A stretch of DNA of 21,459 bases from Defluviitaleaceae bacterium (GTDB lineage Bacteria; Bacillota; Clostridia; Lachnospirales; WRAX01): NCBI GenBank assembly GCA_009787945.1, contig WQSI01000019.1, positions 1-21,459 of the forward strand, in the 5' to 3' direction. The translations under genes and the position numbers were made by a program. The notes below the pieces were generated by a model. It saw only the letters and a program-made list of their open reading frames with translations. It did not search any database and was not told where the DNA came from. Shown here piece after piece: positions 1 through 7,168 of the stretch (position 1 is its first letter; each line of letters opens with the position of its first letter).

Positions 1-129
1 CACCAAGACATGAATCGCGCCTCTTCCCCTTTAAAAGTGGCAGAAGACGCTCATGTAATTGACACAAGCAACCTAAACAAAGAAGAAACCTTGGAAGTTC
101 TTATAAAAATCATCAATGAAAGGAAGTAG
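1..129 (+). CDS. cmk: Cytidylate kinase, C-terminal end (partial)
   Basis: The first 42 codons, open at the left edge and ending in TAG at 127-129, read as the tail of cytidylate kinase, which phosphorylates CMP/dCMP with ATP in the cytoplasm. The visible part has the family's end pattern: an Arg-x-x-SPLK stretch, then Ala-Glu-Asp-Ala and V-I-D-T-S before a last helix. The N-terminal P-loop and nucleotide-binding core lie outside the window. The 3' end contains the ribosome site (AGGAAGTAGG) of plsC, and a cmk-plsC order is common in Clostridia, which supports the call. Only the C-terminus can be judged. Confidence 0.8.
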   Translation, partial: HQDMNRASSPLKVAEDAHVIDTSNLNKEETLEVLIKIINERK

Positions 130-133
130 GCAA

Positions 134-715
134 ATGTTTTATGCCTTTGCAAAGACGGTTGTAAGCTTTGTATACAAAATATTTTTTAAAACTAAGGTTA
201 CGGGGGCAGAAAACATACCCAAGGAAGGCGGGGTAATTTTATGTTGCAACCACCGCAGTTACCATGATACAGTGGTTTTGGGGCTTATATCCCCCAAGCC
301 TGTCCACTTTTTGGCGAAGAAAGAGCTGTTTAAAGGCAAATTTTTTGCAAGCCTGTTTATGGGGCTTGGCGCAATACCAATTGACCGCGAAAAGCCCAGC
401 ATGGACAGCCTTAAAAGGGTTGTTGGCACATTAAAAAAGGGCAAGACCATTGGTATTTTTATGCAAGGCGGCCGCCAAGAAGAGCTAGATACGGCAGATT
501 ACAAGGCGGGAGTGGCTTTGTTTGGCATCAAAGGACAAGCTCCCGTTGTTCCCGTTTATATCCAATCTACTTTCAAAATGTTTTCGCCCATACATGTAAA
601 CATAGGCGAACCCATTAGCTTTGAAGAGCATTATGGAGCGAAAGTTAATTCTGAGCAGTTAAACGACCTTGCCCAAACCGTAATGTCTGCCATTGCAGAG
701 TTGGGGTCGGTATGA
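134..715 (+). CDS. plsC: 1-acyl-sn-glycerol-3-phosphate acyltransferase (PlsC family)
   Basis: 193-residue membrane-associated acyltransferase, predicted to move an acyl chain to lysophosphatidic acid to give phosphatidic acid in phospholipid synthesis. Visible motifs are block I NHRSYHD (residues 39-45, catalytic His40 and Asp45), block II GAIPIDRE (79-86) and block IV VVPVYI (138-143). Block III, usually FPEGTR, reads FMQGGR (109-114), so the usual Glu is Gln; this is odd but the other blocks are intact. An ATG at 116 is in frame but has no ribosome site and lies deeper in cmk; ATG 134 is preceded by AGGAAGTAGG, so I choose it. It directly follows cmk and is probably cotranscribed and translationally coupled with it. 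Acyl-donor preference (ACP, CoA or acyl-phosphate) cannot be read from the sequence. Confidence 0.87.
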   Translation: MFYAFAKTVVSFVYKIFFKTKVTGAENIPKEGGVILCCNHRSYHDTVVLGLISPKPVHFLAKKELFKGKFFASLFMGLGAIPIDREKPSMDSLKRVVGTLKKGKTIGIFMQGGRQEELDTADYKAGVALFGIKGQAPVVPVYIQSTFKMFSPIHVNIGEPISFEEHYGAKVNSEQLNDLAQTVMSAIAELGSV

Positions 716-729
716 AAATAATAAGACAA

Positions 730-764
730 TAAAAAACCTAAAACCTTATGAGATGGCTTTAGGT
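730..764 (-). terminator. Intrinsic terminator for the membrane-protein operon
   Basis: Hairpin of ACCTAAA (736-742) with TTTAGGT (758-764), one A/C mismatch, then CC/GG and a nine-base loop. Read on the minus strand it is followed by TTTTTT (730-735 on plus), so it best ends transcription of the minus-strand genes that stop at 841. It lies about 77 bases past that stop codon. On the plus strand the downstream sequence is not a clean T-run, so termination of plsC here is less certain. Confidence 0.62.
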
Positions 765-840
765 ATGTTATTGCGATGCCTATTTGTGTTTGGTTGTGGC
801 TCGTGGCTGTGTCAAACTCCATCGCCCTTATATTCTACTT

Positions 841-1758
841 TTACGACTTATCGTTATCTTGAGAGTTGTCTTTAGGGCGTTCGGGAAAATCAAAGTTTTC
901 CATATGGTCTTTCAACTGCTGAAAGACCATTTTTTCCATAGCTTCCAGGTTGCGTTGGTGTAAGCTTTTTGTGTCAAAATACCAAAGGGCAAAAACCAAC
1001 ATAAAGTATGAAAGGACAAACTGTTGCGCCAGGAAGAAAGGAAGTTCTGCAAAGGGGCTGGCAGATACCCCTAAAAGGCCTCCGAAAGCCGTTAATATCA
1101 CAAAAGTTCCCATGCCAGTTAAGAGGATTAGCAAGGTGATGAAAAACACTTTAAACCATCGCCCCCGCACCAAAAAACGGCTGATTGACATGGCGTTAAG
1201 ACCCCAACGGCCCACATCTGCCGTTACATGCATGAAAAAGATTAGAGTCACCATAAAGTATATGGGGATGCCCACAAAAAACGTGCCGCCAGTTAAAACC
1301 AGCAACCCAAACATAAGCCCTGCCACAATGGCTGTGGTTGCAAGCATACCAGGGAAGCGGGGCATTACCTGGGCGAACATATCATTGAAATTTGGCTGTT
1401 TGTCCTCTAATTTACAGGAGGCGAGGTAGGTGGTTGCCCCCACCATCAGGGGCAGAAATGCAAGACCTACAGCAAAGTGCAGCAGGGCGTAAATTGACGC
1501 GCCATTACCTGCCGCCGCTATCAAATCAGCGGTGTACATTTGCCCCCCGCCAACGTAATATTGCCACAGCACGCTAAATTCTGCGAAAGCCTCTGCATAA
1601 TGGCTGGGCAAAAACATGCGGAAAACAAACACGGGCAAAAATGCCAAAACCGTCATGGCTAAAAGAAATTTTGCCGATTTAAAATACAGGTAAAAGCCCT
1701 GTCCAAAGATTATGAAGATGTTTCTTTGTGGGGTTGGTTCTGGGGTTAATTGTGTCAC
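841..1758 (-). CDS. Uncharacterised polytopic membrane protein (305 aa)
   Basis: Integral membrane protein with about six hydrophobic segments, for example around residues 30-50, 90-120, 140-165, 170-185, 205-235 and 245-265. The N-terminal tail is short and Pro/Gln-rich, and the C-terminal tail is charged, about 40 residues, ending in Asp/Asn/Lys/Ser. I recognise no catalytic motif; the pattern vaguely recalls YciC/DUF975-type membrane proteins, but this is a guess. The start is GTG (1758-1756): the overlapping ATG is followed by an immediate TGA, and TAGGAG sits at a good distance upstream. It follows the AEC permease gene by 16 bases on the same strand, so the two are probably cotranscribed. 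A hairpin terminator lies downstream. Confidence 0.7.
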   Translation of the reverse strand: MTQLTPEPTPQRNIFIIFGQGFYLYFKSAKFLLAMTVLAFLPVFVFRMFLPSHYAEAFAEFSVLWQYYVGGGQMYTADLIAAAGNGASIYALLHFAVGLAFLPLMVGATTYLASCKLEDKQPNFNDMFAQVMPRFPGMLATTAIVAGLMFGLLVLTGGTFFVGIPIYFMVTLIFFMHVTADVGRWGLNAMSISRFLVRGRWFKVFFITLLILLTGMGTFVILTAFGGLLGVSASPFAELPFFLAQQFVLSYFMLVFALWYFDTKSLHQRNLEAMEKMVFQQLKDHMENFDFPERPKDNSQDNDKS

Positions 1759-1774
1759 ATTATTCTCCTAACAT

Positions 1775-2680
1775 TTATAAAATCAAGCTTATAAGGGGTA
1801 GGGTTGCAAGGCACAACACTGTTGTGACGAATACGGCTTTAGATGCGTATTCTGATGCGTCCATATTCTCTTTGGCACACATGACGACCATAACAGCCGT
1901 AGGCAACGCCCCTAAAATCACTAATACACCAAGGGCTAAGGTATCCTGCAAAAAGAAAACAAGAGCAAGCCATGTGATGGCAGGCACAGCAATTAACTTT
2001 AGCATTGCCAAAACAAGCACTGTTTTATCACCAACTAGCTGTTTTGGTTTTTGCTTGGCAATCATCGCGCCAATTATCAGCATAGATAGAGGGGTTGTCA
2101 TGCCGCCCAGGTGGTTTAGGGTGATTGCCATTGTGTTGGGTATTTCCAATTGAACCACAAACATCACAAAACCTAACAAGATGGCGACAAATGGCGTGTT
2201 GGGGCGGAATTTTGATTTTGCGACTCCTTTTTGCGCCATAATTCCCGTTCCTAAGGAAAACAGAAGAAGGGTAAAAGGCAGCTGCGCCATTGCCGCGTAA
2301 AACAGGGCTTCGTCGCCAAAAATGGCTACAATCATAGGTATGCCCATGAAGCCCACGTTGCCAAAGGCAAGCGATGCCCCAAATGCGCCACGCCTGTCTT
2401 TTGGTAATTTTAACAGCCTGGCAACAAGCAATCCCAAACCGCATGACAACAGGATTTGCACAGAAAACAATGCCATAACCATCAAACCGCCGCCTAAAAG
2501 CTCTGCGGAAAATTCCCGTTGCATACCCATGATAAGCATGGCAGGCAGGGTAATGTTAATTAAAATTTTTGTCATGCCGTTTGATATTTCATCGTTAATA
2601 AGTCTTAATTTACGTGCGATAACACCAATCGCCATGATGATTCCCATTGGTATCAAATTGGTTAAAACTGTTTGGAACAT
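1775..2680 (-). CDS. AEC family transporter (auxin efflux carrier / malate permease type)
   Basis: 301 residues forming about ten hydrophobic helices in two groups of five separated by a charged central loop (about residues 150-160), the layout of the Mem_trans/AEC family of secondary carriers in the cytoplasmic membrane. Family-like features are a helix 1 of the type LIPMGIIMAIGVIARK, the polar break N-I-T-L-P-A in helix 2 and F-G-N-V-G-F-M-G-I-P near residues 106-115, matching the conserved Asn-x-Gly region. The substrate is not predictable; bacterial members move malate and other organic anions. ATG 2680 is preceded by GGAGG five bases upstream; a TTG twelve bases further out falls on that ribosome site and is rejected. 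It is first gene of a two-gene operon driven by a strong divergent promoter. Confidence 0.85.
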   Translation of the reverse strand: MFQTVLTNLIPMGIIMAIGVIARKLRLINDEISNGMTKILINITLPAMLIMGMQREFSAELLGGGLMVMALFSVQILLSCGLGLLVARLLKLPKDRRGAFGASLAFGNVGFMGIPMIVAIFGDEALFYAAMAQLPFTLLLFSLGTGIMAQKGVAKSKFRPNTPFVAILLGFVMFVVQLEIPNTMAITLNHLGGMTTPLSMLIIGAMIAKQKPKQLVGDKTVLVLAMLKLIAVPAITWLALVFFLQDTLALGVLVILGALPTAVMVVMCAKENMDASEYASKAVFVTTVLCLATLPLISLIL

Positions 2681-2693
2681 AATAACCTCCAAA

Positions 2694-2721
2694 TTGACAC
2701 TGACAGCTATTATATCATAAA
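2694..2721 (+). promoter_or_regulatory. ymfI: Candidate sigma-A promoter for ymfI, overlapping the divergent one
   Basis: Perfect TTGACA (2694-2699), a 16-base spacer and CATAAA (2716-2721, 4/6). The -10 is weak, so this is a candidate only. It would overlap the opposing permease promoter (2709-2737), implying that RNA polymerase can occupy only one direction at a time. Confidence 0.4.
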
Positions 2722-2737
2722 GACTTCATAAAGTCAA
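2709..2737 (-). promoter_or_regulatory. Sigma-A promoter for the AEC permease operon
   Basis: On the minus strand: TTGACT (2737-2732), a 17-base spacer, then TATAAT (2714-2709) with an extended -10 TGA just before it. Hexamers are 5/6 and 6/6 to consensus. The permease ATG follows about 29 bases after the -10. The -35 falls on the ribosome-site side of ymfI, and a short inverted repeat GACTT-CATA-AAGTC (2722-2735) lies in the spacer, a possible operator. Confidence 0.78.
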
Positions 2738-2751
2738 GGAGATGTAAAAAT

Positions 2752-3435
2752 ATGCGAATTTTTATTACAGGCGGCACAAGGGGCATCGGGCGCGCCATGG
2801 CTTTATATTTTACCGAAAAGGGCTATAAAGTGGCTGTTTGCTCCCGCAAGGGCGGGCTTGAGGGGGTTTTGTCACTTAATGGTGACGTTGGCGATTATGC
2901 CGATTGCAAAGGGTTATTTGAGGAAGTGATACTACAGTTTGGCGGTCTTGATGTGCTGATAAACAACGCAGGATTATCCCATGTGGGATACTTTGCCGAC
3001 ACCAACCCCGAAGTTTGGCACGAATTAATCAACACAAACCTAGGCGGGGTGATAAATTGCAGTCATTTGGCGGTTAGGCAGATGCTTGGTCAAGGTTATG
3101 GTCAAATTATTAATATATCTTCCATTTGGGGCAGGGTGGGGGCAAGTTGTGAAGCCGTCTATTCTGCCACAAAAGGCGGTGTGGACACATTTACAAAGGC
3201 ACTGGCTAAGGAGGTAGGCGGGGCGGGCATTACCGTTAACGCCATTGCTTGCGGCGTGGTGGAAACCGAGATGAACAACTTTCTTGACCCAGATGAAAAG
3301 GCAGATTTAACATCAGAAATCCCCCTTAAACGCTTTGCCAAACCAGAAGAAATTGCCCAAGCTGTGGATTTTTTAGTAAATTCTGGCTATATAAACGGAC
3401 AAATCATCACCCTGGACGGCGGATTGACTATATAG
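2752..3435 (+). CDS. ymfI: Elongation factor P 5-aminopentanone reductase (YmfI-type SDR)
   Basis: 227-residue short-chain dehydrogenase/reductase with the NAD(P) motif TGGTRGIG (residues 6-13), the NNAG motif (71-74) and the catalytic Ser124-Tyr137-Lys141 set. The stretch I-S-S-I-W-G followed by G-A-S-C-E and the YSATK active site is what I recall from YmfI, which reduces the 5-aminopentanone group on EF-P to 5-aminopentanol in Bacillus subtilis and relatives; general FabG proteins usually differ there. That assignment rests on memory of the family, so FabG-like 3-oxoacyl-ACP reductase is the alternative. It is slightly short for the family. ATG 2752 has AGGAGATG (2737-2744) upstream. It sits between a divergent permease operon and parAB; efp itself is not in the window. 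Confidence 0.75.
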   Translation: MRIFITGGTRGIGRAMALYFTEKGYKVAVCSRKGGLEGVLSLNGDVGDYADCKGLFEEVILQFGGLDVLINNAGLSHVGYFADTNPEVWHELINTNLGGVINCSHLAVRQMLGQGYGQIINISSIWGRVGASCEAVYSATKGGVDTFTKALAKEVGGAGITVNAIACGVVETEMNNFLDPDEKADLTSEIPLKRFAKPEEIAQAVDFLVNSGYINGQIITLDGGLTI

Positions 3436-3438
3436 TTG

Positions 3439-3467
3439 TTGCATGTTTTATTTTTGTATGTTATAAT
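3439..3467 (+). promoter_or_regulatory. Sigma-A promoter for the parA-parB-adaptor-ATPase operon
   Basis: TTGCAT (3439-3444), a 17-base spacer and a perfect TATAAT (3462-3467) with an extended -10 TGT. It begins four bases after the ymfI stop codon, and its -10 ends about 40 bases before the parA ATG, giving a short untranslated leader. No terminator separates it from ymfI, so readthrough is also possible. Confidence 0.8.
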
Positions 3468-3507
3468 TATTGTAACTGTAAAACGCACAAAAGAAAGTAG
3501 GATAAAA

Positions 3508-4275
3508 ATGAGGGGTAGAATTATATCTGTTGCAAATCAAAAGGGGGGCGTGGGGAAAACCACTACGTCAATAAACTTGTCTGCTTGTTTGGCAGGTGCA
3601 GGCAAAAAGGTGCTTGTGATTGACATTGACCCCCAAGCAAACACCACAAGCGGGCTTGGCATGGACAAGCGCAGCCTGTCTGCCAGCCTTTATGAGGTTT
3701 TGGTAGGGGAAAAACGCCTTGACGAGGCAATTTACCGCACCCAGGTAGATAACCTGTATCTTTTACCTGCCAAGGTGGAGCTTGCAGGAGCGGAAATTGA
3801 GCTAATTGACCACGAGGAGAGGGAGTTTATTTTAAAACGCCTTCTGGTGGATTTAAAATACACTTATGATTTTATTTTGATTGACTGTCCGCCATCTCTT
3901 AATGTGCTGACGGTTAACGCGCTGACGGCATCTGACACGGTGCTTGTGCCGATACAATGCGAATATTTTGCTTTGGAGGGGCTTGGGCAGCTTATGTACA
4001 CCATTAGCCTTGTCCGCAAGCGTCTTAACAAAAAGCTTGAGATTGAAGGTATCGTTTTCACGATGTATGACCCGCGGACAAACCTTTCCGCTGACGTTGT
4101 AAACGAGGTGCGGACAAATTTTGATGAGAAGGTTTACGACAGCGTAATCCCACGCAGTGTAAGGCTTTCGGAAGCCCCAAGCCACGGGTTGCCCATTACC
4201 ATGTACGACCCAAAATCCAAGGGAAGCGAGGCTTACAAATCCCTTGCCAAGGAAGTTATAGACAGGAGGTTCTAG
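3508..4275 (+). CDS. parA: Chromosome partitioning ATPase ParA (Soj)
   Basis: 255-residue ParA/MinD-type ATPase that, with ParB bound at parS, drives chromosome-origin segregation; in spore formers Soj also modulates DnaA. Motifs are the deviant Walker A KGGVGKTT (12-19, signature Lys12), Walker A' D-x-DPQ (39-43) and Walker B ILIDCPPS (123-130). The protein is of Soj length, without the N-terminal helix-turn-helix of plasmid ParA type Ia. The frame is open further upstream to 3436, but that would put codons across the promoter; ATG 3508 gives a normal Soj N-terminus (RIISVANQKGG). parB follows after three bases with AGGAGG inside the parA 3' end. I saw no rsmG or mnm genes next to it, which often flank oriC-linked parAB. 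Confidence 0.95.
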   Translation: MRGRIISVANQKGGVGKTTTSINLSACLAGAGKKVLVIDIDPQANTTSGLGMDKRSLSASLYEVLVGEKRLDEAIYRTQVDNLYLLPAKVELAGAEIELIDHEEREFILKRLLVDLKYTYDFILIDCPPSLNVLTVNALTASDTVLVPIQCEYFALEGLGQLMYTISLVRKRLNKKLEIEGIVFTMYDPRTNLSADVVNEVRTNFDEKVYDSVIPRSVRLSEAPSHGLPITMYDPKSKGSEAYKSLAKEVIDRRF

Positions 4276-4278
4276 CAT

Positions 4279-5184
4279 ATGAAAAAAGGTTTAGGCAGAG
4301 GGCTTAACACCCTTATCGGCTTCGGTGATGATTTGAACCAAACTGTCAGCGGGGAAGGGGTTGGGGAAGCAACAGAAATAAATATAATGAAAATTAAACC
4401 AAATCCAGACCAGCCCCGTAAGGTTTTCAGTGATGAAGAATTAGAAGAATTATCTGAATCTATTAAAGAATTTGGCGTGGTACAGCCTTTAATAGTCACC
4501 CCCCGAGGTGAAGGCGGGGGATATATGATTGTGGCTGGGGAGCGAAGATGGCGCGCAAGTCAGCTTGCGGGGCTGTCCACAATTCCCGCCATTATACGCA
4601 ATTATACGGATTTTGAAATACTAGGAATTGCCCTAATCGAGAATGTCCAGCGTCAAAACCTTAACCCCATTGAAGAGGCAAACTGCTACAAACGCCTAAC
4701 AGAAGAATTTGACATGACCCAAGAGGATTTGGCAAAGCGAGTGGGCAAAAGCCGAAGCCACATTTCCAATTCTATGCGTGTTTTGCGTTTAGACCCAAGG
4801 GTTTTGGACATGATTAGTGAAGAGAAGCTGACAATGGGTCACGCAAAACCTATTTTATCCATCGAAGCAGGGGATGCCCAGTTTGATGCGGCAAGCAAAA
4901 TGGTAGAGCAGGGCATGAATGTGCGCCAAGCAGAGGATTTTGTGCGCCGTTACACCGCCCAATTAGAAGCAGGGGAAAACCCAGAAGATATGGCGCCCCC
5001 CGAAGAAAATCCCGCTGTGGCAGAAATCCGCAATAAATATAAAGCAGATTTGCGTGATGCCCTTGGCACTCGTGTTAATATCAAGGAGAGCAAAACCTCA
5101 GGCGGCGGCGGTAAAATTGAAATTAATTATTTCTCTGGGGAGGATTTGGATAGGATTGTTGACCTCATTAAAAGCCATGGATAA
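4279..5184 (+). CDS. parB: Chromosome partitioning protein ParB (Spo0J)
   Basis: 301-residue CTP-dependent DNA clamp that loads on parS and spreads. The N-terminus MKKGLGRGL is the basic ParA-ATPase-stimulating peptide. Next come the ParB/Srx domain with N-P-x-QPRK (42-48), the CTP-binding motifs GERRWR (87-92) and ENVQRQNLNPIEEA (121-134), a helix-turn-helix around 146-171 and the C-terminal dimerisation domain (about 250-301) after an acidic Pro-rich linker. The start has AGGAGG (4264-4269) ten bases ahead. The last eight bases overlap the next gene. I did not find a parS-like palindrome in the window. Chromosomal ParB is favoured over Noc because of the adjacent parA. Confidence 0.95.
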   Translation: MKKGLGRGLNTLIGFGDDLNQTVSGEGVGEATEINIMKIKPNPDQPRKVFSDEELEELSESIKEFGVVQPLIVTPRGEGGGYMIVAGERRWRASQLAGLSTIPAIIRNYTDFEILGIALIENVQRQNLNPIEEANCYKRLTEEFDMTQEDLAKRVGKSRSHISNSMRVLRLDPRVLDMISEEKLTMGHAKPILSIEAGDAQFDAASKMVEQGMNVRQAEDFVRRYTAQLEAGENPEDMAPPEENPAVAEIRNKYKADLRDALGTRVNIKESKTSGGGGKIEINYFSGEDLDRIVDLIKSHG

Positions 5185-6505
5185 GAAAATGAAAACCCTG
5201 GTCGGAGCTTCCGCGGGGGTTTTGGTTGTTATTTTGATTGTGGTAATTGCTGTGGCAGTAAGTGGTGGTGAAGGGCAGCCTGTTGCCACCACAACCTTGG
5301 CTCGGACAACCCTTAGCAGAACAGTGCCTTTGAGGGGCAGTGTGGAAAGCCTTAATGTGCGTGATGTAAGTGCAAATTTGGGTCTTGCTGTGGAAAATGT
5401 GCTTGTGGGTGTTGGTGATGTGGTCTATGAAGGTCAAATTTTAGCTATTTTGGACACCACCGACTTGCAGTTGGAGATGATGCTTTTGCAAGCGACCCTT
5501 CCCAATGCCGTCGGAGCGGCTGTAGGCGCAGTTGACCTTGACCATCCCATCCAGCTGGCGTTAGCCCAATTGGAAATGGCTGAAACGGCACACGCTAACG
5601 CCATGCTAGACCTGCATAATGACAACCATCCCATGCTAGTAGCGGGGCGTTTTGCCGTTAATGTGGCGCGGGAGATTTTGGAAAATGCGGAATCTCCAGA
5701 AGAAGCAAATGCCGCTCAAACTCTGTACAACGAAGCCCAGACAGGGCTTGTTTTGGTTGAAGCAGGGCTTGCTTTGGCGGTAGAGGTTGCAAGGATAAAC
5801 CTAGAAATCGCCCAGCAAGCCAGCGATGCCCTACAGGGTATGACCAATCTGCCAGGTGCAGGGTTTCAGAATATGCAAGATTATATGTCAGAAGCCCAAA
5901 TAATCACCCTTTTGCGCTTGGAGCATCAGTTAGAAGAAGCCACAATACGCGCACCAATCTCTGGGACAATAACCTACGCAAATGCTCGCCTTGGTTCACC
6001 TGCTCAAGGTCTGCTTTTTACTATAGAAGATACAAATAATTTGCGCATTGTTGCCAGTATGCGAGAGCATGACGTGGCAAGCGTAGGTGTTGGCATGGGC
6101 GTGGACATTCGCAGTGATGCCACTGGGGATTCGGTTTTTCATGGCACAATTGTCAGCATAGACCCTTCTGCTAACCATAACCCTGACGGCTCTGTGGAAT
6201 TTGGGGCTGAAATATCCTTAGACCCCAGAACCCCCCTTGCAATTGGCATGACCACAAGACTTAATGTAAATTCGGAGCAAAGGCATGGGGTTTTTGCTGT
6301 GCCATTTGATGCAGTTGCCACAGACGAAGGCGGCGACCATGTTTTTGTGGTGGAAAACGGAAGAGCTGTAAGGCAAAGCGTTCAAACTGGCTTGGAAGCG
6401 GATTTTTTGCTAGAAATTATAAGCCCAGAGCTAACAGAAGGGGCGGTTGTGATAAACAACGCCAACCTAGTCAGCTCTGGCATGGAAGTGGCGGTTATAC
6501 CATGA
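5177..6505 (+). CDS. HlyD/MacA-type efflux periplasmic-adaptor-like protein (YknX-like)
   Basis: 442-residue protein with an N-terminal signal anchor (about residues 8-30), a first lipoyl half ending in G-D-V-V-Y-E-G-Q-I-L-A-I-L-D (80-93), a long Ala/Glu/Leu-rich helical hairpin (about 96-250), the second lipoyl half ATIRAPISGTI (255-265) and beta-barrel plus membrane-proximal domains to the end. This is the membrane-fusion protein layout; in Firmicutes such proteins (YknX) work with an ATPase and an FtsX-type permease. The start is either ATG 5177, overlapping the parB stop by eight bases, or ATG 5189; neither has a strong ribosome site, so translation is probably coupled to parB. It overlaps the ATPase gene by four bases (ATGA). 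Placement behind parAB is unusual, and the partner permease is missing. Confidence 0.85.
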   Translation: MDKKMKTLVGASAGVLVVILIVVIAVAVSGGEGQPVATTTLARTTLSRTVPLRGSVESLNVRDVSANLGLAVENVLVGVGDVVYEGQILAILDTTDLQLEMMLLQATLPNAVGAAVGAVDLDHPIQLALAQLEMAETAHANAMLDLHNDNHPMLVAGRFAVNVAREILENAESPEEANAAQTLYNEAQTGLVLVEAGLALAVEVARINLEIAQQASDALQGMTNLPGAGFQNMQDYMSEAQIITLLRLEHQLEEATIRAPISGTITYANARLGSPAQGLLFTIEDTNNLRIVASMREHDVASVGVGMGVDIRSDATGDSVFHGTIVSIDPSANHNPDGSVEFGAEISLDPRTPLAIGMTTRLNVNSEQRHGVFAVPFDAVATDEGGDHVFVVENGRAVRQSVQTGLEADFLLEIISPELTEGAVVINNANLVSSGMEVAVIP

Positions 6506-7167
6506 TAAACATGCAGAGCATCACCAAAAACTTTTATGTGGGAACTCCCAACGAATTGCAAATCCTAAAGGGCATAAATTTAACCGTTGAAACGGGAGAA
6601 TTTGTGTCCATTGTTGGTCAATCGGGCAGCGGCAAATCCACGCTGATGAACATAATTGGAGCACTTGACAGACCTACGGGCGGGTCTTACCACCTAAAAG
6701 GGCAGGATATGGCAGAATTAAGTGATAATCAATTGTCGGACATTCGTAACCAGCAAATTGGCTTTGTTTTCCAGACCTTTAACCTTATTCCCCGCTCGTC
6801 AGCCCTGCGCAATGTGGAATTGCCTATGCTATATGGAGGCATGGGGGCAGAACGGCGAATACGCCACGCCAGGCAACTGCTGGAAATGGTGGAAATGAGC
6901 GACAGGGCAAGCCACAAGCCCTCGGAGCTTAGCGGAGGACAAAAACAGCGGGTGGCAATTGCCCGCGCCATGGCAAACGACCCCGCCATACTTCTTGCAG
7001 ACGAGCCTACGGGGGCGTTAGATTCTGCCACGGGCCGCCTGGTTATGGACATTTTTCATCGTTTGAATAAAGAACATGGCAAAACCATTATTTTAATTAC
7101 CCACAATCGCGAGTTGGCAAAGGAAACTGGGCGCACCATAACCCTGCATGACGGTGAAATACTATAA
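6502..7167 (+). CDS. ABC transporter ATP-binding protein (MacB/LolD/YknY type)
   Basis: 221-residue ABC ATPase with Walker A GQSGSGKS (39-46), Q-loop Gln91, signature LSGGQKQR (143-150), Walker B ILLADE (163-168) followed by P-T-G-A-L-D, and H-loop His201. The N-x-I-G-A-L-D-x-P-T-x-G pattern after the P-loop is typical of the mechanotransmission ABC group that pairs with MacB/FtsX permeases. The start overlaps the adaptor gene (ATGA), so the two are translated together. The ORF stops at 7167 and the next base but one belongs to the convergent cwlD gene, so no permease can follow here; the ATPase must use a permease encoded elsewhere, or the set has lost it. The protein itself looks complete and active. 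Confidence 0.92.
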   Translation: MINMQSITKNFYVGTPNELQILKGINLTVETGEFVSIVGQSGSGKSTLMNIIGALDRPTGGSYHLKGQDMAELSDNQLSDIRNQQIGFVFQTFNLIPRSSALRNVELPMLYGGMGAERRIRHARQLLEMVEMSDRASHKPSELSGGQKQRVAIARAMANDPAILLADEPTGALDSATGRLVMDIFHRLNKEHGKTIILITHNRELAKETGRTITLHDGEIL

Positions 7168-7168
7168 T

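Noticed and set aside
693..875. 60-residue open frame filling the plsC/membrane-protein gap
   Set aside because: Starts at a non-ATG codon inside plsC, runs through the terminator hairpin and into the opposite gene, with no ribosome site.
950..1429. 159-residue open frame antisense to the 305-aa membrane protein
   Set aside because: Lys/Arg/Pro-rich mirror of a hydrophobic gene, no ribosome site, and it crosses the membrane-protein codons.
5054..5176. Upstream extension of the HlyD-like protein inside parB
   Set aside because: It would overlap parB out of frame by more than 100 bases; the adaptor signal anchor begins normally at 5177 or 5189.
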